Positions 9,989 to 21,790 of a DNA stretch of 64,000 nucleotides are shown piece by piece. Source of the stretch: Siniperca chuatsi. Its lineage: Eukaryota > Chordata > Actinopteri > Centrarchiformes > Sinipercidae. Made by a program: the position numbers and the translations under genes. The DNA is taken from assembly GCF_020085105.1 (NCBI RefSeq), contig NC_058061.1, forward strand, positions 2,888,284 to 2,952,283, given 5' to 3'. The first letter of the stretch is position 1. Each line of letters starts with the position of its first letter. The notes under the pieces are model-generated. The model searched no databases. It was not told the origin of the DNA and worked only from the letters and a program-made list of their open reading frames with translations.

Positions 9989-11879
9989 TGTTATTCCTCC
10001 ACTGACACTCTTCTTCCCTCTTCTTCTTTCCCCTCTCTCTCTCTGCATCAGGATGCACTTGTAGTCTGAGCCAATCACCAGATTTCTCAGCCAGGCAAGC
10101 GTGGCCAGCGATGAATCCCTCTAAATCACAGGCTTAACAGCCTGCTGTGATACTGCGGGGACTGGGAGGGCCTCCATAGCACAGTTCACAGAGAGATGAT
10201 GGAGATGGATAGATATATAGATGGGGATACAGAGAGAGGTTAAGAAGGAGAGGAAGAGGGAATATAAAGAGAGCTACATACAGTAGACTACACAGAGGAG
10301 AAAAAAAGTGATGAGTGAAAGGTTTATGATATCAAAACCCAAAGAGTATGAGAACAGGATCAAAATAAATCAACAACATGATGTATCGATTGAATCTGCA
10401 AATGTTCTGCAGTCAGTCAGCCAGTCAGTGCAGTACTCCACTCATCTATTGACTCGCCTGTCCTCCTGTAGTGATCAGCTTCTCTTGTGCAAACAGACTA
10501 AACAGAGCAAAGATGATAACTGGTTGTCTCTCTAACAGTGTATCGCTCCAGAGCAAATCAATGTGTCATTAATGCTTCAGTTGAGAGGCTAAAAAGGAAC
10601 CAGGAAACGATATTATTCCCTTAGTACACTCATAATTACACAGACAGGCAGAGTAATAAAATAAATAATAGTAGGCATGATTTCATCCGGAGAGAAAATT
10701 GTTTTATTTTGAGGCTTGTTATTTTATCGAATAAAAAGGACATTGGTGTGATGTGTGAGGCGGCCATTATAACTGCAGACGCACTGCTGAGATGGTCGGC
10801 CTGGCAGAGAGTTGGTTTTTTTTTAAGAATATAGGTGGCGGAGGAAAGACAGAAGGACAGATCTGATTAATAAAGAGCTGGGATATGAATTCCTGCTTTC
10901 ATGGTAGGGCGATGATGCAAGAGTATTATAACAACTGTGTAGGGCTGGCAACAGAGTCTTCTATCAATGCATTGTAATTTCACATTTTCCAGAAATTAAT
11001 TTGAGAAACCCCCTAAAAACAAGATGGTTCATTTAAGGGGTTTATCCTTGAGTTTTGAAATAAATGAACCGTTATTAGATTAAATGTCCAGATGGGAATG
11101 TCTGTTTTGGGGTGTTTCATGAATTAAAGGCACACCAAAGTTTTGGTCCACAGGTGGCGCTATGGAGCAATGGATTGATGAGTGGATCCTGTTTTATTTG
11201 TATCTCCACTAGCACATTCATGAGGACACACATACATGCATAAGCATGCAGGTTACGTGATATACATTCCTGCCAACATTTTCACATTTTCACATTATTC
11301 TGCTGATCGACAGTTGGTGGGGTGCCAAGAAATGCAACAATGTGCCAGCAGAAGTCAGGGAAAAAGAAGACTGCAGCTAGCAAACATGGATGTAAACAAA
11401 GTAGGTTGCAAGCAAACACATGGGGTTTGGCCAGAAACACTGTATGTAAACATAACTTTTTGTATACATGGAAACTCCATGAGGTATTTGATACATAAAT
11501 ATGTGAAAAGTCAAGGTTCATCATATTCCAACACTGCCATAAATTAGTCCTGCTCATTGATTTGCAGTATTGTCCACAGTGGCCTACAATACCTTGGTAG
11601 AAACATCAAAGTATGTACAGGTGGGCAAAACTCTATCGTTTAATAGTATATATCATCACATCAGCCAAAAAATTCCTCACAGTATTGGATAATTTAAGAA
11701 AAAAATAAGAATATATAAAAAATGTATAAGATATAGATTATTTTTAACTGTTATTTAGCATCTATCAGCAGTGTATAAACAATGAACACTTATAATATTT
11801 GCAATCCATGTCTATGATATTGTAATCCAGATTTTCCATATTGGAATTTTGCTATTTTGGTCTATTCTGTACAAACAGC
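9989..11879. other. Non-coding stretch
   Basis: No gene supported. Short tetranucleotide-like GATA/GAGA runs occur around 10195-10300. Frames at 10308-10535 and 11236-11557 have no splice context or motif. Confidence 0.4.
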
Positions 11880-11965
11880 ATCTATTGCATGTCTGTCTGT
11901 CCTGGGAGAGGGATCCCTCCTCTGTTGCTCTTCCAGAGGTTTCTCCCATTTTTTAAACTGAGTTT
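11880..11965 (+). repeat. Retroposon fragment (GAGAGGGATCCCTCCTCTG block)
   Basis: CTGTCTGTCCTGGGAGAGGGATCCCTCCTCTG is an internal block of the same fish retroposon type whose 3' end lies at 9770-9988. Here only this part is kept. Confidence 0.45.
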
Positions 11966-12599
11966 CTAAACTGGTGACTGGTGTCACACTCCATCATCCA
12001 TCCCATTAGTCAGGCCTACAACAGGGCAAGATGGAAGTAGCAGGCTAGTAAACCTTGCTTAAGGGCACAACTGCAGAGATCATGCATCAGAAATCAGAGA
12101 AGCAGCGAGCCTGAAACTCTCTGCCTGCATCGGACTATCAATAGAAACAATCAATGGGAGGATAAACTTCAGCAGTCCATCATCATCATCAGGGTTTCAC
12201 ACAGTGGTATATGCAGCGTTTGTCAAAGTAGAAAAGGCAATATAAGCATGAAATATTTGTATTAAACAACAGAAAGAGCTTGAATTTTGAGAAACATTGT
12301 AGAACTTTGTAAAACAAATGCCACATCCACATTTTACAGAGTAAGTACTGTTTTTAAAAGTATTGAGGAGTTAGAAAAACGATTTTATTAGAAGTAAAGA
12401 CTTCATTCCAAAACCTAATTATGAGATGGAACAAGTCTCTCAAAAAGCACGTTTTGGGTGGATCTACAGGACTCAGTGAATCCAAGGGATAACATCACAC
12501 AAGGGATAACATGTTAAAGTGAGAAAACCTATTTCCAACATGCTCCTTAGATGCAGCAAAGTGATGTACAGTAGTACATAGGCAGAGTGTCCTTCAGCA

Positions 12600-12760
12600 A
12601 GAAGCTGAAGTGCTCTTCAGCAAGATACTGAATCCCTACTGCGTCCAGGGCTGATGTGTTATAACTACTCCTGTCCAGCCTGCAGCAGGGAAAACAGAGA
12701 TCCCTCAAGGATCAATGAAGAATTACATTTCATTATTATTTCATCAAGTGTGCCTTTGTA
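12600..12760 (+). repeat. Possible retroposon tail
   Basis: CCTCAAGGATCAATGAAGAATTACATTTC resembles the TTCGGGGATCAATAAAGTATTTCTG terminus seen at 55780-55828. Short and diverged. Confidence 0.3.
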
Positions 12761-12940
12761 TCTCCACATGGATTTAGAGTCATCATGGCTCTGGCTTTAA
12801 GTTTAAACTTGAGGGGAAAAGAAGCTGAAAGTCTGTGATGATCAGGGAGCCTCTATTCTATTCTCGTCTGTTAGGCCAATACACTGCAACAGACGGAAGA
12901 CTAAGCTAAATAATACACTATAGATTTTTTTTAATCTGAT

Positions 12941-13219
12941 TAGTGCTGCAGCAATTAGTTGATTAATGGATTGTTCTTTATTTATTTATAAAGCAAAAAT
13001 GCTACATTGTGAGAAATGTCTGCTTTTCTCTCCGTTTTATCATTGTAAATTGTGATTATCAATCAAAATAAGCAATCTGAAGAAGTCACCTTTGCTTCTG
13101 GGAAATTATGATAAACATTTTTCACTAATTTGAGACATATGGACTCAACAATTATTGGATTAATTGAGAAAGCGATTCCTTATTAAGCGATAATGACAAT
13201 AATTGTTAGTTTCAGGCCT
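12941..13219 (+). repeat. MITE-like element, GGCTGCAACTAA family, copy 1
   Basis: Begins TAGTGCTGCAGCAATTAGTTGATTAATGG and ends TAATTGTTAGTTTCAGGCCTA, imperfect inverted termini rich in ATTAAT and CGATT. Related copies lie near 15026 and 55456. Probably a non-autonomous DNA transposon; superfamily not determined. Confidence 0.5.
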
Positions 13220-14288
13220 ATTTCTGATCTACAGTATATAACAGATGCTGTCTGTCTACATCAAAAAAGAAAAATACTTATAAACTAAGTAACATGAGAA
13301 GTATTGATTCCCGATCAGGTTTAAATGGTGATGTTCAATAAAGCTTAGCAGTTTAGAGACATTGATTGGCAGATGCAAAGTGGTCAGCTGCTCTGTGTAC
13401 AAGCTCGTCAGTTCATTGATAGTGTCTCTGAGCTGCATCAAGTCATTAAAGTATCAAAGTGGGGTGTGTGATTGTGTTTGTGTATCTGATCCTCCACTAT
13501 AATGTTTAGGTCCTTTTTCATTCATCCGAGGTTGACAGGAATTCAACTTAATCACAACAGTTGGAAATAAATAAACAGGAGGTGGAGACGGATGAGTAGG
13601 AGTCTGTTTCCTTCAACAAAAATTGTTTTTATGCAATCAGTGGCTATTATTCTTCAGAATTCTTACAGACAAAACACACACACAAAGAGGCTTTCTCAAA
13701 GTGCAGAAGCTTTTAGCAATCAGAGGCATGTCTGCATCAGCCTAACTCGAGACACTCTGGGCCTTTCGATATGGGGATGATTATGTTCTGAACAAGCTGT
13801 TCTACAGAAACAGAAAACACTGCATACAAAAAACAAATCCTGCTGGCGGATATTCACAACCTAAGACCACCACAGTCCTTTCATCTTTTCAGATCTGTGT
13901 GAGTGTTGGGGAGTTGTTCCTAACAGGAGGTTTTGAGGTGTGATCAGAGGAGAAAGCTTTTAGAGGTTGTTCAATTGCTGTAAATGGCATGAATCCAATT
14001 TATAGCCAGAGCTGTGTGCCTTCCTCTTCTTCAGCTTGCCAACAATACATCATTTATTCTGTGAGCTTCTCTTTCTGTCAAAACCTCACCATCTACTGTA
14101 CATACTTTACAAATGATGCAACTTCTCAAGCTATTTTCTCTCTTCTTCTATTAAATCCCATCTCTGTGCTTTGACTGTAGCCTAGTTTTTTCTCTGTATG
14201 AACAGCGCAGACACCCCACCTCGAGCTATGTATACCTACTCTTGACTTAAGTCCCTCCAAGCCAGCAGCCCCTCTCCCCTGGGTTTAC

Positions 14289-16943
14289 CTGCTCCTCCAG
14301 CTCCTTGCCTGTGTCCACCAGCACCGGGACCTGGTAGTTTAGCGATAGACTGGAGAGAGGGAAGTCCACTGGGCTTTCAAACACACTATGTCCTGCTTCC
14401 TTGTCTGTTTTGTGTCCATATAATTAGATGTGCCTCCGTATGCGCAGCCAGGAGCCCACAGAGAAATGTGAAATGGATAACCTGGGGCTCGGGAAACCAG
14501 CCAGCACTGCCAGTAAAATCACTCCCTCCACCACCACTGATACCAAGCCCTGCCTTTACTGGGCTGTGATGTCATCCCTAAACCCCTGCCCTACACAGCA
14601 GTTATCACGGTTCGGCACGAGAGGAAGATCCAAGTAATAGGACAGGCACCTTCCTTCCCTTCTCTCTCTCACTTTGTCCTTTTAAAATCATTTTTGCTTT
14701 CACATTCCATTTCTCACCTCCATCAGGCGACTTCTCTGTCTCCATCCTTACATTTTGTTTCCCTCACGTCGTCATCCCTTCATTAATATCATCAATAAAC
14801 TGAAAACATATCTGTACAACTGATGCTCCCTCCAACAAACACATTTACAAACAAAATATGGCAAGACATGACCCAGCAGATACAGCTCTGTCTAGCCAAA
14901 ATACTGACGGACTGATAACTACTTTATTTTATATGGGTTTATTTAAAAGGGACAGATAGAATATTCACTCAATGGACTAATACTGCATATCAAGTAGGGC
15001 CTTCATAAATGAATACCTATAATATGTAGGGCTTCAACTAATGATTATTTTCATGATCAAAGTAGTCCGCCAGTTATTTTACCCATTAATTGTTTGGTCT
15101 ATAACCTGGATCAGGAAGAAGGGGAAAATGCTGATATTCAGATATCCAGATAAAATATTCTATTTAATTAAAGACCAAGAAAATCTGTAAAGATTAACAT
15201 TTGAAAACAAATCATTTGTAGCATATTTCCTAAAAAAATGGAAAGCCCAAGGTAAGCCACCTGATCACCCATGACTGCATTCACTCCTTCAAACTGAAAT
15301 CAGAGTCAAGCGTTTGAAATATTTTTTGAAAAATTGCAGTCTAATTGGAAAGCTTTAGGAAGCTCACACTGCTTGCCCCAATTTACTATGTGTGGCCAGA
15401 GTCCACATTTCCTGAATCTCTGCAATGGAGGTGGCAAGTGCAAAGTTAGAATGACCCATAGTCAGAATGGCCACAATTACAAGAGTAGGACTAGGATTAG
15501 AAATACCAGAATTTCCCTTTAAAATGACCCCAGTCATGATTTCAGTATCTTGGTCAAGTCCATGACAATAGCCGACATGTTTTTTTTAGAAAAAGTATGA
15601 ATGTATTTATAAGCATTTATAGGTGCAAGTCTATTGGAACACAAGCACCAAAGACAAAGTAACACCTACGCACTCAGTCCAAAATACAAATTGATTTAAA
15701 AAGACAACATTTTAAATCACAATTGGATCTTTCTCTGTTCAAAAAGAAAAATGGAATGGAGGATTTTGACCTGTCAAAGATCTAACTGGGATCCAAATGT
15801 TGTCCAGTTAAATCAATTTGTGGTTTGGAGTCAGAAAAGACAAACAAACCCTGGTTCCTGCTCTGGAGCTAAAGAGAGACGTAAGAAAGAGTAAAAAGCT
15901 CTCTTTTCCTGTTTCCCATCTGCTGCAGAGACTAAAGCGCTGGAATGGAGGGGTTATATATACAATTCAATTAATGTGTTTTGAAAAGGGCAGGAGGGTA
16001 TTATGAAACCAAGGTAGCCACTGCAAGAAAGGCAGTACAGACCCACTTAAGCGTATTTGGAGGATATCAAGTGGAAGGCAAACCATCATGCACATTAGGC
16101 TTCTGTTTTATGGCACACTGAGCACTGCATGGCGATTTCATAAACAATCCAGAAAAAAAAAAAACATGCCAGTGTCCTCACTTCTTAGGCACTGTAGGAG
16201 TAAATCCATTTTTTATTCACTGTTCGAAACAAGAGATGGGAAAGCCATGGACTGCTGCACCTTTTGGTTGCCATAGAAACCACCTGAATGACATATCAGT
16301 AGCTGCTTATGCTGCATAATAAAAATAGGCATTTGCTTTGCAGTGATTTCTGAGTATTTCACCATGATGTGAGAAACAATGAGGCAATCTGCCTCGTTCA
16401 TCATCTCCCATGATCCTCTTCTTTTCCAGGACTAATTGGATATCACCAGCTACATCCTCCTGCTCCAATTAGAGGACGCCTCTGCACCTACAACTCCTTT
16501 TCACCTTCTGCCTTTCACCTTTATACTCCTCAGCTGACCTGATCCTCTGACCTGAGCAGCTGAGGGAAACAAATGTTAGAGCTGGATATCTACCTTTAAA
16601 AATACACACCTACGCCATGATTTTTCTCTATCTCGCTTTCATCCAAAGTCTCACACTCCAGGACACACGCAACATTGACAATTGCAAATGAGGAAGATTA
16701 CATCATTTCCATATGGTGTAGCCATACTGGTCGTCATATAGAATTAGGTGAACATTGAGATAGGCGTTCATCGGCAACCAGTAGTGTTTAAACGAGTATT
16801 ACCAAATAACAGCACATTAGCAGCATTATTCGGGGATGTTAGCAGCGGAATGTCGGCTCACCTGAGCTGAAATGGGAGCTGAGGGCAAAGCCGGGGCTGA
16901 AAACGACTGAAGACATCGTCACCAGGAGCGCCAACATCTTCAT
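14289..16943 (-). CDS. First two coding exons of an unrecognised secreted or membrane protein
   Basis: Exon 1 (16943 down to 16862) starts ATGAAGATGTTGG and encodes MKMLALLVTMSSVVFSPGFA followed by LSSHFSS. This reads as a signal peptide: a Lys-containing n-region, a hydrophobic core and small residues at the likely cleavage site. It ends in phase 1 at TCAG/GTGAGC. Exon 2 (14392 down to 14289) follows an AAGCAG acceptor, starts in phase 1, so the frames join (Ser-Ser-Gly-His), and encodes HSVFESPVDFPLSS ... PVLVDTGKELEEQ before a GTAAAC donor in phase 0. The 2.5-kb intron contains repeats. No further exon was found below 14289. The product should enter the secretory pathway; the family is not recognised. 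The matching phases and two good donors make a real gene likely, but the exon 2 acceptor is pyrimidine-poor. Confidence 0.5.
15026..15180 (+). repeat. MITE-like element, GGCTGCAACTAA family, copy 2
   Basis: GTAGGGCTTCAACTAATGATTATTTTCATG is a clear terminus of the same family as 12941-13219 and 55456-55955. The right end is unclear. It lies inside the large intron of the signal-peptide gene. Confidence 0.5.
15750..15835 (+). repeat. Dispersed repeat family B, copy 2
   Basis: Direct copy of the block at 8758-8845, within the same large intron. Confidence 0.55.
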
Positions 16944-16949
16944 AACCGG

Positions 16950-17560
16950 CGTTGCAGAACCAAAAGAAAAACTGCAGGGCTTAGAGGGCAACAAACTAAG
17001 CAACACTATTTCTTGAACACAGCTTCATTTCTCCTTCCGAACCGGCCCCTGCTGCTCTCTCAACGCGCCCCTCCATCTCTCCTCGTACCGGTGTGATTAA
17101 GACAGATGCTGACAGAAACGCACTCCTCCTCCGGTCTCAAGTCCCCGCAGGCCGAGGCCGGTTGTTATCTTTTTATTTTCCTCCTGAACTCCTAGATCTA
17201 GACTGTCGCTGCAGAGGAGGAGGAGGAGGAGGAGGAGGAGGAGAGGGCGGCTGAACGACAAAGTCCTGTTTAATAGCAGCCAAGTGGATCCAATTTAATT
17301 TCCCTTGGCTGCAGCGAATAGCGCACAGCTTCACGCGACACCTGGATGCAGTCACATAATCTGAAAGCCCTGGCCGAATGAGATCAGACACGTGACACCT
17401 CTACAAATAAATGAAAACAAATCAAACGTTCAGTTTTGTGTCAGAGCTGCTGGGAGCTGTCCGTGGTGCTGACAGCGCCATCTTGCTCGGCAATGCTCCC
17501 AAATAGAATTTATGGAGCGGTTTTTGCGCTCTGTCTGCAGGGAGGAGGGGGCTGTAAGAG
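16950..17560 (-). promoter_or_regulatory. GC-rich promoter region with AGG trinucleotide run
   Basis: Upstream (on the minus strand) of the signal-peptide exon the sequence becomes CpG-richer than its surroundings. Read on the minus strand, 17450-17485 holds GAGCAAGATGGCGCTGTCAGC, with the AAGATGGC core of a YY1-type initiator. An (AGG)n run sits at 17214-17241. Taken together this is the likely 5' UTR and promoter of the gene at 14289-16943. The ATG inside AAGATGGCGC could also begin a short upstream frame. Confidence 0.4.
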
Positions 17561-17561
17561 G

Positions 17562-19281
17562 CTGTCGATAGGCTACTGTTCGATTTACTGAAATATACAG
17601 TACAGAGGCAGATAGTACTAAAGGATGTGGCGCAAGAATCTATTTTTGCGGTTAAAAAGACAAGTTTACAGCTGAAACTGGCGCATCTTCACCTGCAAAG
17701 CAAACATTTCTGTCCTGACTTTACTGTATGTGTGTTTTGTGCTTCTGGATGGAGAGCCTGCAGCTGTCTCTTCTTCTGCCTCAACTCCCTCAGTTAGATA
17801 AAAAATCTCCCATGAACAGACTGTGATGTAACACCTCCGGGGAAAGGCACTCAGCGGGACTTGGCTCTCTGGACTATCTCCACTCTAATCCTACTGTTCA
17901 TACATGTTGGATGAGGCCCCCTCCCCCACCAGACAACATTCATCCTCTCCCAATCCCCCTCCTTCCCTGCCTCCCTCTCCCTCCTCCCATCAGATTGGAT
18001 TCCTGACAGCAGAGGGAGTCAACTTTTCCTTGTGCATCTTACAAGCTTACTATGATTGTAATTCTTCACCCATGCAGAGCAACAGAAATGTCACAGACTG
18101 AGCGGCCAAAAAGGAGAAAAAGATCTGTCTAAGCACAAATCCAGTCTTTGTCAGATTCTCCATCATTCTTATCGTGCACCCTGCTCTTTGTTGCATGGAT
18201 GAATAGTTATGTAATGTATCATTTATAATTAATAGACATATAGTTTCAAAGATTTTCTATACTCTGTAAACAAGCCATTCTGGCAGCTTCTCTTGAGGTG
18301 CCTGCCAGGATCACATACAGAGTGGTGTACAAATCAAAAAATGGTGATTCAAGTAAGCAATTGTTTTGGCTGACAAATCATGAGAGAAACTAATCTTTGC
18401 GGAAGTTCAATTAAGAATGCTCTCTCCCATTTATGCATTTTCTTCCCTGCTGGTGCATTTTATAACCAATCTGATTACCCCACAACTTTATGTCGTGAGG
18501 GGTCATTTTCATTCAGAAATGGTTTTGAACAGTCATCTAAATTTTGATCCTGTTCTGAACATCCACAGGCATTTAGAAGTGGTCTGAACAACACATCTAA
18601 TCAGACATCTAATAAATAAAAGGTCTCAATACTTCTAAGTAAACACATCAACACCTCGATGTAAAAGTAATCCATAATTTTAAAAAGTCCTACATTCATA
18701 ATTTCACTTAAGTAGAACTAAAAAGTACGCATTTAGCAGGCAAAATGCCCCCGGCAGAGTTAAATTATTGAATTATGCAGCATGTAAGCAGCATTTTACT
18801 GTTGTACTGTAGATGGCTGAGGCAAAGACACTACCTCATATATGGCTGATTGCTTTAATCTCATATTTTAAGATGGTTTGTATGAAAATCTTGATCTTCA
18901 AAGTAACTACAGTCGTCAATGTATGTAGTGGAGTGGAAGTCACATAAAATACAAATGCTCAAGTACCTCTAAATTGTAGTTGTAGAAGTAATTTAGTAAA
19001 TGTACTTAGTTAATTTCTAGCACTGGTCTTGAAAAGACGTCTACATTTTGACGCTGTTTTGAACATCCATAGACGGTCAGACGGTCTTAGCTGGAAGTCC
19101 AGATATTGAACCTGTCTTGGACAAAAGTGGGCCCAGACCAACCAACGTATTCTAAATGTCCATTTGAGTTTTGTTGGGGTGCCATTGTTTTGTTCCTTTT
19201 AAAATTCTGGACTGCTTCCAGCTTTCTGTTTGAGTGATGGCATGACAAAACCTACCTCCATTCCTCCATCTCCAGAGTTCA
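17562..19281. other. Intergenic stretch with a TACTTAAGT-type repeat
   Basis: No exon supported. The stretch at about 18640-19026 (CTCAAGTACCTCTAAATTGTAG ... AATGTACTTAGTTAATTTC ... CACTG) belongs to a dispersed family also seen around 50095-50245 and in part at 27580-27700. It is non-coding and MITE-like. Confidence 0.45.
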
Positions 19282-19402
19282 TCACAGCAGCTGCAGAGTG
19301 TGATCTGGCTTCAAGTCCAGTCCAGTGAGCTCCTCAGGAGTCCTGGTCCAAGTCACATCCATCCAGTTCTTCACCTGAAGGCTCAGCTTTAGGTTAAGGT
19401 CT
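19282..19402 (-). CDS. Terminal coding exon of an unrecognised gene
   Basis: On the minus strand a very strong acceptor (TTTTATCTTTTTATTGTTTTTG, then ATTGCAG) opens an exon that enters in phase 2 and encodes DLNLKLSLQVKNWMDVTW ... LTGLDLKPDHTLQLL, stopping at TGA (19282-19284). The sequence is not low-complexity and has a mixed amphipathic composition. No upstream exon could be placed in the next few kilobases of repeat-rich DNA, and no AATAAA lies close by. The gene would end about 1.8 kb upstream of the promoter of the signal-peptide gene on the same strand. The family is not recognised; a chance frame behind a good acceptor remains possible. Confidence 0.4.
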
Positions 19403-21514
19403 CTGCAATCACAAAAACAATAAAAAGATAAAAGTTTTTCACCGCCATTAGTGCCTAGACTCCATTTGGAGATATTCATATACTGGCTTCCTCATTTATC
19501 ACTAACCAGCGTCTTTGGACTGTGAGGGGGTTTCAGATGGGTTTGCCAACCCATGAAAATAATAATTTCACAGTTGGGTCTCTAATAACCAACAACTCTT
19601 TGTAAGCCTCTTACATTATAATTATTGTTCATTCTACAACAACATACATATATTTCATTAATACAACCCTGTGTTGTTATCAATACATCTATCTGGTATC
19701 TTGTATCTATCGTTATGGTCAATGACGTAGACCAAAGCTAAAACTGAAGGTACACCTGCTGTAGATGAGTGACATCTAGTCATAGTTAAAGACGACATTA
19801 AGTGTCCAATAAGACATTTGATGTTGTCCTCAGAGCAGCTTCAGTGCTCGTTGGCAGAGATTTTCCAAGTCTGTGGAACTCCACTGAATCATTTTAACAA
19901 AAGATGTTCCCTTATTTGGCGTTCTGATGATGGGGGTGGAGAGCGCTGTCTAACATGTCGCTTTAAGTCTCCCATCTGTGTTCAACTGGGTCAAGATCTG
20001 GATAGGAAACCATCTGGATTTGTTGTGTTTCTAGAGCTATGAACTTTTTTTACGAATGAATCTTTGAGTCCACAGGTATTGCCATTTACTAACTGAAAAA
20101 TATATCTGCAGCAGAAAGGGGAAGAGGGACTTTTCTAGCCAGTAGAGACAGAGGACTAAACCATTAGTAACCATGACGTGATTTCTTTTGAAGTCTGTAA
20201 CCTGATCACCCTTTTGTACTTTACTAAATGTGATTTTTCTCTCATCTACATGTAGAGACAGTGAAAGCAGAGGAATGAGAAGAAAGGATGATGCATTGTC
20301 ATCTCTGTCTTTGATTCCATTTCAGACCTATTTACTTTTTAATGGAGTCACAGTTTGATGAATAAGAACTCAGGGAGAAGGACGACGGTGGAAGGACCCA
20401 GTTTATATTTTACATACAAGTTCCTATTTTTGGACATTTGATTTCTCTGACAGGAATGTTCCTCCTAAGTATTTTCACTCTTCCTCCACCTCCTCCTCGT
20501 CGTATTTCACTGTCTCGTCACGTCATATTCTACTCTCTGATACATGATTGCATGTCTGCTGTTTCCCTGGAAACAGAAAGGAGAGGATAAGATGGATTTC
20601 TGGGGTGAAACGCCAGCAGAGGGGATTGTGCTTTCCAGTCACTTCAAATCTTACATCAAATGTGATGAGCATTAGGTTAACTAGAGTATATCACTGTACT
20701 TTCTATCAGCTCATTCAGTTCATGCACAAAGCTAATTATACCTGCTCCCACGCAGAGGAGCATCGTGCAGATTAAATCATGCTGAGCGTTTTCTGTATAT
20801 CAGTCCATTTTGTGTTAATGAAAGCAGAAACGCAATTACACTGGTGGAATTTAAACAGCCGTCCACCCAGACACCCCGTCCATCTCCATCCTCACCCCAC
20901 AATTCAGAGCTGTCCCCAAAGGGAGATTAGGTAGGATAGCAGGGGCCCAGAGCAGGCTTCAGTCCAGCTTTAACAGCTCCCTCCGGTGCCTCGGTCACTC
21001 TGCACCTGGGCAGCTGCACATGCTGAGTTACTCCTCTCTGGTTTCACTGTGGGGCTTGTAAAGAAAGCGCCAGCTTCTGGACTCTGTCTCAGCCAGCAGC
21101 TCAGCCTAGATCCACTCCACCAAGCTTGACTTTAATGTCAGTTTAGAAATTGTTTTTTATTCTGTTGACTGAGAGAATTTTACAATTGCTCGGCTTTGTG
21201 AAACCCTGTCAGAACAGTGTTGGATACATTTAAAATTGCTTTGTGGTCAAACTGAAAACGATGTTGTGTATAATGGTTCCTGAGAAGCTGACATTTGAGA
21301 TACAGTTTCAAAGGCTCTAAAGCCTTTGCTGTTGCCAAAATATATAGAATATATTATTATATTCTGTACATGGAGAGATTGTGTCACTCCATCCATTTAA
21401 AACTGGTCAAAATCACTGTTGAAAACTGCTAAACTTGAATCATTTACATTAATATAGGCTCTCTGTTACAGTACATTATAATGCCATATGGGTCTACACA
21501 TCCATGTTCTATAG
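19403..21514. other. Non-coding or intronic stretch
   Basis: Probably intronic if the exon at 19282-19402 is real. Nothing else recognised. Confidence 0.35.
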
Positions 21515-21790
21515 CAGTGGTTCCCAACTTTACTGACCCCCTTCAAATGAGGCAAGGGTTACTCATGACCCCACATCACGTAGTGTGGACTTGTACAGTT
21601 GTGAGCAGTTTAACCAAAGAGTGATTTGTCTTTTGGGGTATTTGAAGAAGTTTTAGAGGTCTGAAGAGGTGAAAGTAACCAGCCAAGTCAAAGAATTGTC
21701 AGAAAAAATAAACAGAAAATGTTCTTTTTTTTAATTTATCTTGGGGTCTCTTGGATGGAAACCAAAGTCCTGAGATTGGTTGGGACTGTT
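21515..21790 (+). repeat. hAT-like MITE with CAGTGGTTCCCAAC terminus
   Basis: Left end GCAGTGGTTCCCAACTTTACTGACCCC and right end GAGATTGGTTGGGACTGTT form imperfect terminal inverted repeats of the CAGNGGTTCCCAAC type usual for hAT-derived non-autonomous elements. The right terminus is decayed. Confidence 0.6.

Noticed and set aside
13256-13441. 61-codon minus frame beginning MMQLRDTINELTSLY, tested as a further exon of the signal-peptide gene
   Set aside because: Weak acceptor context, no donor or polyadenylation signal, and a frame of this length is expected by chance.
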